NCBI RefSeq assembly: GCF_025515275.1
Contig: NZ_JAOPFU010000006.1
Coordinates: forward strand, 62,001-126,000
DNA: 64,000 bases
Reading direction: 5' to 3'
Origin: Catenovulum sp. 2E275
Lineage (GTDB): Bacteria; Pseudomonadota; Gammaproteobacteria; Enterobacterales; Alteromonadaceae
In this document: positions 29,037 to 38,700 of the stretch, piece after piece
How positions within the stretch are numbered: position 1 is the stretch's first letter
Layout: each line of letters opens with the position of its first letter
Made by a program: the position numbers and the translations under genes
The notes under the pieces: generated by a model
What the model was told of the DNA's origin: nothing
What the model saw: only the letters and a program-made list of their open reading frames with translations
Databases searched by the model: none

Positions 29037-29863
29037 AAATTAATTTGTCCATCAAAAACATGCTCTGCCGGACCGGTCATTTTGACTGGTGTGCCTTCGC
29101 CCTGCCAGCTAATATTCAGTTTGCCGCCCGGTAATTCAACTTCCACCTGATTGGCTAATTTGCCCTGTAAAATACCCACCACAACCGCAGCACAAGCACC
29201 AGTACCACAAGCCAACGTTTCACCTGCGCCACGCTCATAAACTCTCAGTTTAATGGCGTTAGGATTTAAAATTTGCATAAAGCCAATATTAGCGCGCTCA
29301 GGAAAACGCTCATGGCTTTCAAGCTGCGGACCTAATGTTTCAACCGGAGCAGTAATCACATCATCAACCAATAACACACAATGCGGATTACCCATAGATA
29401 CTGCCCCAGCTAACACATTATGTTCGCCGGCTTGTAAAAGGTAAGTTTTTTCAGCGCTATTTGCTTTAAACGGAATTTTTTGCGGTTCAAGTTGTGGAAC
29501 ACCCATATTCACAGTGACCTGACCATTGTTTTCAATATATAAAACAATGTTGCCGCTTTGAGTGCTCACCGCAATTTTATTTTTGTTGGTAAGCCCTTTT
29601 AAGCGCACAAAGCGGGCAAAGCAACGTGCGCCATTACCACATTGTTGAACTTCGCTGCCATCGGCATTAAAAATCCGGTAGTGAAAATCGATCTCTGGAT
29701 CATACGGCGCTTCAACCACTAATAATTGGTCAAAACCAATACCAAAGTTTCTGTCGGCTAATTTAGTAATTTGCTCAGGTGAAAAATAAATATTCTGAGT
29801 GATGTTATCCACCACCATAAAATCATTGCCTAAGCCGTGCATTTTTGTGAAATTGAGCTGCAT
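29033..29863 (-). CDS. dapF: Diaminopimelate epimerase
   Basis: This 276-residue enzyme converts LL- to meso-diaminopimelate for lysine and peptidoglycan synthesis. The two catalytic cysteines are in [10 protein letters not shown] and ACGTGACAA, and the N-terminus is the usual [13 protein letters not shown]. The two mirror-related domains have normal length. It is the first gene of the dapF-DUF484-xerC run. Confidence 0.97.
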   Translation of the reverse strand: MQLNFTKMHGLGNDFMVVDNITQNIYFSPEQITKLADRNFGIGFDQLLVVEAPYDPEIDFHYRIFNADGSEVQQCGNGARCFARFVRLKGLTNKNKIAVSTQSGNIVLYIENNGQVTVNMGVPQLEPQKIPFKANSAEKTYLLQAGEHNVLAGAVSMGNPHCVLLVDDVITAPVETLGPQLESHERFPERANIGFMQILNPNAIKLRVYERGAGETLACGTGACAAVVVGILQGKLANQVEVELPGGKLNISWQGEGTPVKMTGPAEHVFDGQINL

Positions 29864-29975
29864 TTAGCTTTATTCTTAATCTTAAACTTTCAATCCGTAC
29901 AAAATACAAATTAATGCGCTAACAGTCGAGCGCTAATCGCAAATATCTCTATTTTTTTGTCATTTTTAATGCGAC

Positions 29976-31097
29976 TTAGTGTTTGGTAAATCTTAAAATG
30001 TTTTTTTGCTGATCAATCACAAAAGGGAATTGAGATAAAAAGTTCATCCCAAGTAAACCATCGCTCCCACCAAAAGAGGGTACATCCAGCACCGCCAACT
30101 GAAAATCTGCTAATACTTTATTGCCCACCGAAAAATTCTCTATTTCAACTAACTCAGCCTGAGTTAAACCACCGGCAGTCGCCAGCGTTTTATAACCTAA
30201 CGAGCGATACAATAAAGCAAGGCTGTCAAACTTTGTCCTGCTAATACTGGTAATAGACGCGCCGGTATCTATCATCAACGCGACTCGTTTATTTTGGTTT
30301 AAGTTCGCCTGCACAATAAAATGCTCCCCCACTTTAGCCACTGGCACTTGTTCATCTGGCTTTTGCTGCATGTTTGCTAATAATTGATTCGCTTGATGCT
30401 GATAATCGGGATCGGCCAACAGATAAATTAATTGCTGCTCAGCTAATTGGAACTCTTTTAACTGAATATAACACTGGCTAATAGCTAACAAATATTCAGG
30501 CTGAGTATTGTCGTACCAAACCAGCATTTCTAGGGTTTCGATAAATTGCTGGCACGCCTGCTGAGCTAACACATCCGGCATTAATTTAGCTAATAACTGA
30601 TAAAGCTTATTTAGCTCTGCTTGCTGCGCGGTTTCAGGAGAAATTTGATTTAACAGCGGATAAATAATATCGGCCGCTTCAGCCAGATTATGCTGATTCA
30701 ATAGCCAATAATAATGTAATAGTTTTACCTGAATTAAATCGGGCGCGGCAGCCTGCCATTGCTCCAGAAAATTCAAATAAGCCTGAGTTTGTCCCTGATT
30801 CAACCAAACTTGCGCTTGTGCTAACCAGTTATCCTGCCAGAGATTGGCTTGTTCAGGATCTTGCTCAAGTAAGGCTTGCCAAAGCCGGATATGATGAGCA
30901 ATACGCTCCGGTTGGGGTGATAACGTTTTAAGCTCTGTCTGGGCTGGCAGATTTAGCTCAGGCCGCACATTCACTTTAACACCCTGAATTTGTTTGCTTT
31001 GTTGCCAAGCATTAAACAGCAACCAATTAGCTACTAACGAAACTGAGCAGATAACCACCAAAATGATACTGATTTTTCGCCAAATCTTATCTTGCAT
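29976..31097 (-). CDS. Membrane-anchored TPR and retropepsin-like aspartic protease
   Basis: This 373-residue protein has an N-terminal membrane anchor (about residues 8-29) and a TPR-like helical middle (about 60-245). A C-terminal clan AA aspartic protease domain carries the catalytic motif MIDTGASITSIS and the later GLLGMNFLSQFPF. One catalytic motif per chain means it would work as a dimer, as in retropepsins. Anchor, TPR and protease together suggest processing of a membrane or periplasmic partner; the substrate is not known. It is divergent from cysE. Confidence 0.82.
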   Translation of the reverse strand: MQDKIWRKISIILVVICSVSLVANWLLFNAWQQSKQIQGVKVNVRPELNLPAQTELKTLSPQPERIAHHIRLWQALLEQDPEQANLWQDNWLAQAQVWLNQGQTQAYLNFLEQWQAAAPDLIQVKLLHYYWLLNQHNLAEAADIIYPLLNQISPETAQQAELNKLYQLLAKLMPDVLAQQACQQFIETLEMLVWYDNTQPEYLLAISQCYIQLKEFQLAEQQLIYLLADPDYQHQANQLLANMQQKPDEQVPVAKVGEHFIVQANLNQNKRVALMIDTGASITSISRTKFDSLALLYRSLGYKTLATAGGLTQAELVEIENFSVGNKVLADFQLAVLDVPSFGGSDGLLGMNFLSQFPFVIDQQKNILRFTKH

Positions 31098-31213
31098 TGT
31101 TTAATACCCTTAATCCTTTTTAAACCTGAGATTAAAACAAGCCAAACACTTGATATATCCGGTCTGCGTCCCTATTCTGAGCCTATTGAAATTACAAATG
31201 CAACTAAATTTAT

Positions 31214-32026
31214 ATGATCAGCCAAGCTATTTGGGCAAAAATTATTGCCGAAGCCAAAACCATGCAAGCCAGCGAACCTTTATTAAGTGACTATATTCGT
31301 TTATGTATTTTACAACATCAGAATTTAGCTCAAGCTTGTGGTTTTGTCTTTGCACAAAAAATGGCTTCAGATGTTATGCCAGCAGATAAACTCGAACAGT
31401 TATTTGCTGAGTTTTATCAGGCTGAACCAACCACAATTGAAACCTTAGCGTTTGATATTCAGGCGGTATTTGAGCGTGACCCTGCGATTCATTCATTTTT
31501 AACTGTATTGCTTAATTTAAAAGGCTTTCAGGCTATTCAAATTCATCGGCTGGCCCATTATTTGTGGCAACAGGACAGAACCGATCTGGCGTTATTTATT
31601 CAAAGCCGCAATAGTCAGGTCATGGCTGTCGATATTCATCCTGCTTGCCAAATCGGTAAAGGCGTGATGTTTGATCACGCAACCGGAATAGTAGTGGGTG
31701 AAACCGCTGTAATTGAAGATAATGTATCTATTTTACAATCAGTTACTTTAGGCGGAACCGGTAACGAAAGTGGAGACCGCCACCCTAAAGTTCGTCACGG
31801 TGTTATGATTGGCGCGGGCGCAAAAGTGCTCGGCAATATCGAGATTGGCGCTAATGCCAAAATTGGTGCTGGTAGTGTTGTTTTAAAAGATGTCGCACCA
31901 CACACCACAGTGGTTGGTGTACCAGCAAAACAAGTTGGAATCCCGAGATGCAAAGTACCTTGCCAGTCGATGGAGCAAAACGTTTGGGACGATGCCGATT
32001 CACAAATCGCCACAGAATCAGAATAA
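31214..32026 (+). CDS. cysE: Serine O-acetyltransferase
   Basis: This 270-residue enzyme acetylates serine to O-acetylserine for cysteine synthesis. The N-terminal helical domain (IWAKIIAEAKTMQASEPLL) is followed by left-handed beta-helix hexapeptide repeats with HPACQIGKGVMFDHATGIVVG, the catalytic His/Asp region, and TLGGTGNESGDRHPK. Length matches CysE rather than the shorter EpsC form. It ends at a strong bidirectional terminator. Confidence 0.95.
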   Translation: MISQAIWAKIIAEAKTMQASEPLLSDYIRLCILQHQNLAQACGFVFAQKMASDVMPADKLEQLFAEFYQAEPTTIETLAFDIQAVFERDPAIHSFLTVLLNLKGFQAIQIHRLAHYLWQQDRTDLALFIQSRNSQVMAVDIHPACQIGKGVMFDHATGIVVGETAVIEDNVSILQSVTLGGTGNESGDRHPKVRHGVMIGAGAKVLGNIEIGANAKIGAGSVVLKDVAPHTTVVGVPAKQVGIPRCKVPCQSMEQNVWDDADSQIATESE

Positions 32027-32071
32027 GCTTAACCTAAATGACCTAAGCCTCAGCTCTCAGCCTCATCAACT

Positions 32072-32107
32072 AAAAATAAAGCGCGGTTAAATTAGCGCTT
32101 TATTTTT
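32072..32107. terminator. Bidirectional terminator between cysE and MFS gene
   Basis: AAATAAAGCGC and GCGCTTTATTT pair across a 10-base loop, with A- and T-runs on the two sides. It lies between convergent genes. Confidence 0.85.
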
Positions 32108-32116
32108 ATATGGCTT

Positions 32117-33334
32117 TTATAATAAACGAGCAGCAAACTCATCATCTATCTGGCTATTCATCTCGGCCTGCTCTTTTCGTTTCAAATACACAAATAAAAC
32201 TAGACACCCCAAGGCACAGGCAGCCGCCAATAAAGAGCCGATTGCTGCGTATCTAAAACTAAAAAACTGAGCAATTAAACCTATCCCTGTTGTCCCAAGC
32301 ATCATCCCGATTTTAATTGCATTAGAATAAACAGCAGAGGTAAAACCAATTTTTAGCGGTAACTCTTCTTGCAGAATCGTCAGGCCAATTCCGGCAAATA
32401 CCCCATAAAACAGCGCATTAATAAATTGCAACGCAATTAAATGCCAAACTTGAGTCGCAAAAAATACGCCGCAGTAAAACACCATAGCGCAGCAAAATGC
32501 AAAACCTATCATTTTAACTTTACTGTGTTGTTGAGCCAATTTACCAGCATATAACATAACTGGAATTTCAAGGCAGGCAACCAGCCCCATAAAAATACCC
32601 GGTGTATGTTCGGCAAACCCAAGCTCTTTAATTGCATATAATGGCAAAGCGGATGAATACATAATATTACCAACTGAACCAAGGGTTACAGCCAAAGCGA
32701 GTATCCAAAATGAGGTTGGGGTTTTATAGCTAGTCTGCGCAGCTTGATTTTGCGTTTTATTATTCACTTCGGGGATAAATTGATAAGCAAAAATAAAAGC
32801 TAATAACGCACAAAAAGCCGCTACATAAAATGAACGATCGAAACTCACCCCGGCAGCCAAAGCATAAGCCAACGGCGGTCCACCAATCCACGCAAATGAA
32901 ATCGCCGCGCGTAAACCAGAGTTAAACTGGGTCACATTAACCTTGCTTTGTTGTCCAGCCCATTGCCTGCCAATGGTTAATACCTGAGGAATAGCCGCAT
33001 TTCCCATCGAAAACAATAAAACACCCGCAATTAACACTGTCCAAAATGAATCTGCATTGGCAAAAATTAACAGCGCAGCAGCCATTCCAGTAACCGCCAG
33101 CATAAACATTTTACGCGCGCTCACGCCTTTATCTGCAAGCGAGCCAAGCCATTGACTAAAAACTAATCCGGCTAAAGTGACCGATACAGTGTAAATACCA
33201 ATATACGCAGGCGGACTTTTTAAGCCCTCAACAATAAATAAACTCATCAACGGATTAACAAAAGAGCCAATTAATCCGGTTAACATGCTTAATATTAAAA
33301 AGAGAAAACCCTGCTGTTTCAAACCTGATAACAA
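32117..33334 (-). CDS. Sugar efflux transporter family MFS protein (SetA/SetB-like)
   Basis: This 405-residue protein has about twelve transmembrane helices of the major facilitator superfamily. The opening LSMLTGLIGSFVNPLMSLF, QWLGSLADKG in loop 2-3 and MPV-type helix content resemble the sugar efflux transporter (SET) group. SET proteins export sugars such as lactose or IPTG; the natural substrate here is unknown. The start is TTG, which keeps the whole first helix and has AGG about eight bases upstream; an internal ATG at 33286 would cut into that helix. Confidence 0.75.
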   Translation of the reverse strand: MLSGLKQQGFLFLILSMLTGLIGSFVNPLMSLFIVEGLKSPPAYIGIYTVSVTLAGLVFSQWLGSLADKGVSARKMFMLAVTGMAAALLIFANADSFWTVLIAGVLLFSMGNAAIPQVLTIGRQWAGQQSKVNVTQFNSGLRAAISFAWIGGPPLAYALAAGVSFDRSFYVAAFCALLAFIFAYQFIPEVNNKTQNQAAQTSYKTPTSFWILALAVTLGSVGNIMYSSALPLYAIKELGFAEHTPGIFMGLVACLEIPVMLYAGKLAQQHSKVKMIGFAFCCAMVFYCGVFFATQVWHLIALQFINALFYGVFAGIGLTILQEELPLKIGFTSAVYSNAIKIGMMLGTTGIGLIAQFFSFRYAAIGSLLAAACALGCLVLFVYLKRKEQAEMNSQIDDEFAARLL

Positions 33335-33502
33335 ACTAACAACCTACTACAACGACTTATTTTTTTGCTGATAACAGCATTAATCTGTATTCAACAAAAA
33401 GCAGTAAAAAATGAGGGCGCGTATTATACAGCCAAACCCACATAAATTGCGAGTGTCAGGGTTTTAATCGATGCTTGACTAACTTCTTATCCAGAGCTGA
33501 GG

Positions 33503-33787
33503 TTAATAACCAATAATGACAGTTAAATCAGTATAATTTGGCGTATTACAGCGAGTAAATTTGACAGGGTTAACCAACACTAGCGATTGCTTAACCGCTT
33601 CGGTTATGTAAAGAATTAAATGACAATGCATACCAACAGACTGGTGACGGTATGCTGCAATGCAAAGCTCAGGCGTTGCACTTTGTTTTGGGCAAGCTTT
33701 TAATTGAGGAATTAAACGAGCTAATTCTGACTCGGCCAGCATAGCATCACCCAAATCGAGCTGATACCAATTTAGCGCGCCAGCCAT
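33503..33787 (-). CDS. Unrecognised small cysteine-containing protein after dsbD
   Basis: This 94-residue protein has no signal peptide or membrane helix and is not a family I recognise. It has four cysteines (in LKACPK, PELCIA, GMHCHL and TRCNTP) and an internal YRHQSVGMHCHL segment rich in histidine. Its start overlaps the 3' end of dsbD by 16 bases, so it is almost certainly co-translated. In other bacteria dsbD is often beside cutA, but this sequence does not look like CutA. A role near thiol or metal handling is only a guess from position and residues. Confidence 0.6.
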   Translation of the reverse strand: MAGALNWYQLDLGDAMLAESELARLIPQLKACPKQSATPELCIAAYRHQSVGMHCHLILYITEAVKQSLVLVNPVKFTRCNTPNYTDLTVIIGY

Positions 33788-35559
33788 TGTTTGAACTGAG
33801 CTAAATTAAATTCGGCCTGATAGACAAATTCTGTGTTTTTTGGCATTTCACCTTTGGCAAAAATTAATAATGCTGGCGGACCAAATAATTTATGCTGGTT
33901 TAAAAAGTCCTGTTTAGGCTGAGTCATTTCAGTTAAATCAAGCTGTAAAAAAACATATTCAGGATAATCAGCAGCCGATATTTTACCAAACACTTCATGC
34001 TCTATAGTTTGGCAACTAGCGCACCAGTCGGCATATAAATCCACAACAACTTTTTTTCCGCTTGCATTTGCCATCGCCTGCTCAAGCCCTGCGACAGTAG
34101 AAATTCTAGTCACCAGCTGCTTGGCATTGGCTTGCGTGGTTGAACCCGTACTAGTTGAATATTGCTGAAAATAGTTATGTGCCAGCCAGCTAAGCGATGC
34201 GACAAAAATAATCAGCGCGATTGCTTGCTCATTTTTACCCGCAGTAGTTGTTTGCCTGCTGATTAAATTCATTTTAACGGCCAGCCAAATTCCTAAAATC
34301 GCCCATAGTACAGCGCCAATAACCGGATCAAATAATCGCTCCAGCATCCAAACCGCCATCGCCAGCATCATCACACCAAAGACTTGCTTCACTTTAACCA
34401 TCCAGCCACCAGCTTTAGGCACTAATCCTGAAAAACCAGCACCAACAGCTAATAGTGGCAAGCCCATACCAATGCTCAGCGCAAATAGAGCCAAACCACC
34501 TAATACCCCATCTCCGGTTGTTGAAATATACAATAACGCACTGGCAAGCGGTGCAGATACACAAGGCGACAATGCAAGTGCCGAAATTCCGCCCATTAAA
34601 TAAGTAGCAGCTAAACTTTTTTTATCCTGACCACCTGTTGCACTTTGCAGTTTAGACTGCCAACTTGCAGGCAAGGCTAAGTCGTAATAGCCGAACATAG
34701 CAAATGCCAAAGCAATAAAAATAGCGGTAAATACAATCACTACCGCCGGAGTTTGCAAATAAAGCTGGAGATTAAAACTCGCGCCAAAATACCCAACCAA
34801 TACACCGCTTAACGTATAAAAAGTAGCCATTCCTAATACATAAGCGATAGATAAAATCAGTCCACTTTTTACGGTCGAATTTTGCTGACCAGTTACAATA
34901 GCCGATAAAATTGGCACCATAGGTAAAACACAAGGCGTTAAAGACAAACCAACACCTAAAATAAAAAAGCCTAGAATAATCAATAGACTACTCTTATTGC
35001 TAAACAGGCTTTGAATATCATTTGATGCATTTTGTGAATTGTTTTGTACTGCTTGGTTATCTGTTGAAGCTGGCTGATTTTTAGCTGGTTCAGCGCTTCC
35101 CCCTGCGTCAGCTAAATTTAATAACGGCACTTCAATTAACTGTGGCGGATAACATAATCCAGCATCGGCGCAGCCTTGGTAAGTTAATAAAATTTTATCT
35201 GAGGTAATTCCGGTTAAATCGATTTCAATATCTGAACGTTGATGAAAAACAATGACATCACCAAAATATTCATCATATTTTTCATCGCCTTGTTGTAAAA
35301 ACTTGATTTCTAACTCGGCATCATTATTTTCTGCTAGGGCTTTGGCTTTAGTTCTGTGTTTATATAAATAATAACCGTCAGCAATCTGCCAGCTTAAATG
35401 CAAAGTATTGGCTTGTTGGTCAAAATCAAAAATAAATGCCTGTTCAACCGGCAAAAAATCAGGCTCACTATTTAACTGTGAAAAATCCAGCGCTTGCCCA
35501 GCAAAACTAAACAAGCTCAAAATTAAAGCCACTAGCTGTAAACGAATTGATTTAAACAA
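33772..35559 (-). CDS. dsbD: Thiol:disulfide interchange protein DsbD
   Basis: This 595-residue protein has the three-part DsbD layout. A signal peptide and N-terminal periplasmic domain come first, with a cysteine pair in GCADAGLCYPP. The central membrane domain has about eight helices with redox cysteines in SLTPCVLPM and ALSPCVSAP. The C-terminal thioredoxin domain carries DLYADWCASCQTIE. DsbD carries electrons from cytoplasmic thioredoxin to periplasmic DsbC, DsbG and cytochrome c maturation. The start is TTG with AAAGGG upstream, the only start that keeps the signal peptide. Confidence 0.96.
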   Translation of the reverse strand: MFKSIRLQLVALILSLFSFAGQALDFSQLNSEPDFLPVEQAFIFDFDQQANTLHLSWQIADGYYLYKHRTKAKALAENNDAELEIKFLQQGDEKYDEYFGDVIVFHQRSDIEIDLTGITSDKILLTYQGCADAGLCYPPQLIEVPLLNLADAGGSAEPAKNQPASTDNQAVQNNSQNASNDIQSLFSNKSSLLIILGFFILGVGLSLTPCVLPMVPILSAIVTGQQNSTVKSGLILSIAYVLGMATFYTLSGVLVGYFGASFNLQLYLQTPAVVIVFTAIFIALAFAMFGYYDLALPASWQSKLQSATGGQDKKSLAATYLMGGISALALSPCVSAPLASALLYISTTGDGVLGGLALFALSIGMGLPLLAVGAGFSGLVPKAGGWMVKVKQVFGVMMLAMAVWMLERLFDPVIGAVLWAILGIWLAVKMNLISRQTTTAGKNEQAIALIIFVASLSWLAHNYFQQYSTSTGSTTQANAKQLVTRISTVAGLEQAMANASGKKVVVDLYADWCASCQTIEHEVFGKISAADYPEYVFLQLDLTEMTQPKQDFLNQHKLFGPPALLIFAKGEMPKNTEFVYQAEFNLAQFKQWLAR

Positions 35560-35657
35560 ACCACAACCCTTTAATAATAATTGATGCCAAAGTCTAGATA
35601 CACAGACCCAGCTAAACCCAATTTTGTTTCAAAAACAGATAAATATACAATTTATTG

Positions 35658-35663
35658 TATAAT
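35658..35663 (+). promoter_or_regulatory. Candidate -10 box of sbcC
   Basis: A consensus TATAAT lies 39 bp before the chosen sbcC ATG. No good -35 hexamer is seen at 16-18 bp. Its position rules against the longer TTG-started frame that begins at 35655. Confidence 0.35.
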
Positions 35664-35702
35664 AACCACCAGCTACGACGAATCAATATTGCACGATTTA
35701 TT

Positions 35703-38700
35703 ATGAAAATCCTAAGCTTAACATTAAAAAACCTCAATTCATTAAAAGGCCACTGGCATATAGATTTTCAGCAAGAACCTTTTTTAAGTAATGGTTTATT
35801 TGTTATTACAGGTGCAACTGGTGCCGGAAAAAGCACCCTGCTGGATGCAATTTGTCTGGCGCTATATCAACAAACGCCGCGCTTACAAGTTTCTGCCAGT
35901 AATAACGAGATAATGACTCGCCATACCGCCGAATGCATGGCCGAAGTTGAATTCTCGGTAAAAGGTACAGCTTATCGTGCAAACTGGCAACAAAGGCGCG
36001 CCCGTAACTTAGCGGACGGTAATTTACAGCCACCTAAAGCCAGTTTAGCTTTAGTCGAAAGTGGCAAAATTGTAGCGGATAAACTCAACGAAGTTAAAAC
36101 CCAAATAGAAACCTTAACCGGACTTAACTTTGAACGCTTCACCAAATCAATGTTGCTATCGCAAGGTAAATTTGCCGAGTTTTTAAATGCCAACGGTAAA
36201 GAGCGAGCAGAGCTATTAGAAGAACTCACCGGAACCGAAATTTATAGCCAGATTTCGCGTCAGGTTTTTCAAAATTATAAAGACAGTAAGTTTGAATTAG
36301 AAAAGCTGGAACTACAGGCAAAAAGTGTAGCGCTATTAACAGCTGAAGAAAAATATAACTTACATCAAAAAGAGCTAGAGTTAGCGAGCGCCAACAAACA
36401 AACATTAATACAATTAAATCAGGCGAATCAAAACAAGCATATTTTAACTCAAATCGAACAAGCTAAAGCTTATTTTCAAACCGCTCAAAATGAGTTAAAC
36501 CAAGCAATTGAACATGAAAAAAACTTTGCCTCACAGGCAGAAAAATTAGCCCAAGCTAAACCAGCAGCCAAATTAAAACCTTTATATGAACAGCTCAATA
36601 AATTAAATCAGGATTTAGCTAGTTATCGCCAACAAGCAACTGAATTAAATAACCAAAAACAACATGAGCAAACTCAATTTAATCAGCTTCAAGACCAATT
36701 AACCCACTCAAAAACCAAGCTAGCTGAATTAATTAATACTGAAAAAACACAAACTCAGTTTATCGATGATCAAGTTGAGCCGTTAGACAAACAAATTACT
36801 CAATTACAAAGCGAACTTAAACCTTTACAACAACAGTTGGCTCAACTCAATACCGACAAAACGCAAAATCAACAAAGCCAACAAAATTTAACTGAACAAT
36901 TAAATCAGCAACAAACGCAACAAGCAGAATTAAATAACTGGTTAGCTCAGCATCATCATCTAAATAATTTAAGTGTAGACAAACTGGATTATTGGCAGCA
37001 GCAAAATAAACAGCTTAATCAACTTCAAACGGAAATTAACCTAACCCAGCAAAAACTGAATAAGGTTCAATTATCAATTGAGCAGGACAAACAAGCTCAA
37101 GAGGAATCAAAGAAAACACTTAATACCCTGACTGCTCAAGCACAAACCCAAAAATTAACGCTTGCCCAGATCGAACAAGCGTTTAGCCAAAAAACATCTC
37201 AATACGATATAAACGAACTCAACCATAAAGTTGAAGCGTTTAATAATCAGCAAAAAAACCGGCAAAACTTAGTTTATTCAACCGAGCAATATTTAGCACT
37301 TACGCCAAAGCTAACTCAATTAAAACAAATACAAGCTGAGCTAACAGCTAGAACAGAACAACAAGACCAACAAGTTACCCAGTTACGAGCCGACTATAAA
37401 CAAATAAAACAACAAGCTGATGATGTGAATCAGCTATTAAAACAACAAGCTGTTATTGCCTCGTTAACTGAACATAGAAATGCTTTAAAACCAGAGCAAC
37501 CCTGCCCTTTGTGTGGCGCGACCGAGCACCCTTTTATTGAGGATTATCAAACGCTTGATCAAAACCAAACCGAAATACGCTTAGCCGAGTTAACGGCTCA
37601 GTTAACTCAACTGGAAAAACAAGGCCAAAATGAAGCGCAAAAACTGACTCGCTTGCAGCAGGATCTAACCCACAATCAAACACAACAGGCTGAAATCACT
37701 CAGCAAATAAACGAGTTAACAACCAATATATTTCAGACAAGCCAGATGTTATTGGCAAAGAATAGCGGCTCTGAGTTAGTGTTTTTAAATGAATTACCGC
37801 TTTTAAATGATCGAACAGATAAATTAACCAACGAGCAGGCTAAACAAATTATTGCTGATGTCACACAGGCAGAAAACGCACATAACCAATTAAAGCAGCA
37901 GTTACAACAAGCGCAAACGCTCCAGCTAAATTTAACTCAACAACAGCAAAGCCTAACTGACTTAACTAACCGGATAACTCAGCTTGAATTAACTTTATCG
38001 CATCACCAACAAAACGAGCAGTCACAACTAAAGCAACAAACTGAGCTAACTCAAACACTGGAAAAATATCAAACCGAACAAAGTGAATTATTAGCTGCAT
38101 TAGCTCAGGCGTTTGAGTTATATCAACTAGATAAAACCTTACTCGAAAAAAGCAAGTTAACTCAATCGAATCAACACATTAGCGATTATTTGTATAGCCA
38201 AATCAGCTTGGTAAATCAATTTACCGATAAATCTAAACAGCTTGAACAGCAAGCGCAGCATATTGAAAAGCTGAATCAGGAGTTAAGTTATTTAACTAAC
38301 CAGGCGCAAAAAGTCACCCTGCAACTTAATCAACTAGAACAGCAAGTTAAGCAATTAAGTGAGCAACAAACCCAGTTGCAGCAACAAAGGTATCAATTAT
38401 TTGCCGACAATCAGATTAAAACGGTGAAACAACAACTGCGCAGTAATGTTGAGCAACAACAAAATCAACAGCAACAAATTGAGGATGCTTTTTATCAGTC
38501 GCAATCTAAACTCAACAGCATCAGTGCTCAGCTTGAGTTAATTAATACACAAATCACCCAAACTCAGCATCAGGCTAATCATCAACAACAAAACTGGTTA
38601 AACGCACTAAAACAAAGTGAGTTTGCCGATCAAACAGATTGGCAACAAGCTTGTATAACAGATGAATATTTTGCCGAGTTAGAGCAACAGAGTGAACAAA

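Noticed and set aside
31795-32013. Minus-strand frame opposite cysE
   Set aside because: Antisense shadow of the hexapeptide-repeat region of cysE.
35655-35702. Extended TTG start of sbcC
   Set aside because: Lies on top of the candidate -10 box, and the family N-terminus begins at ATG 35703.
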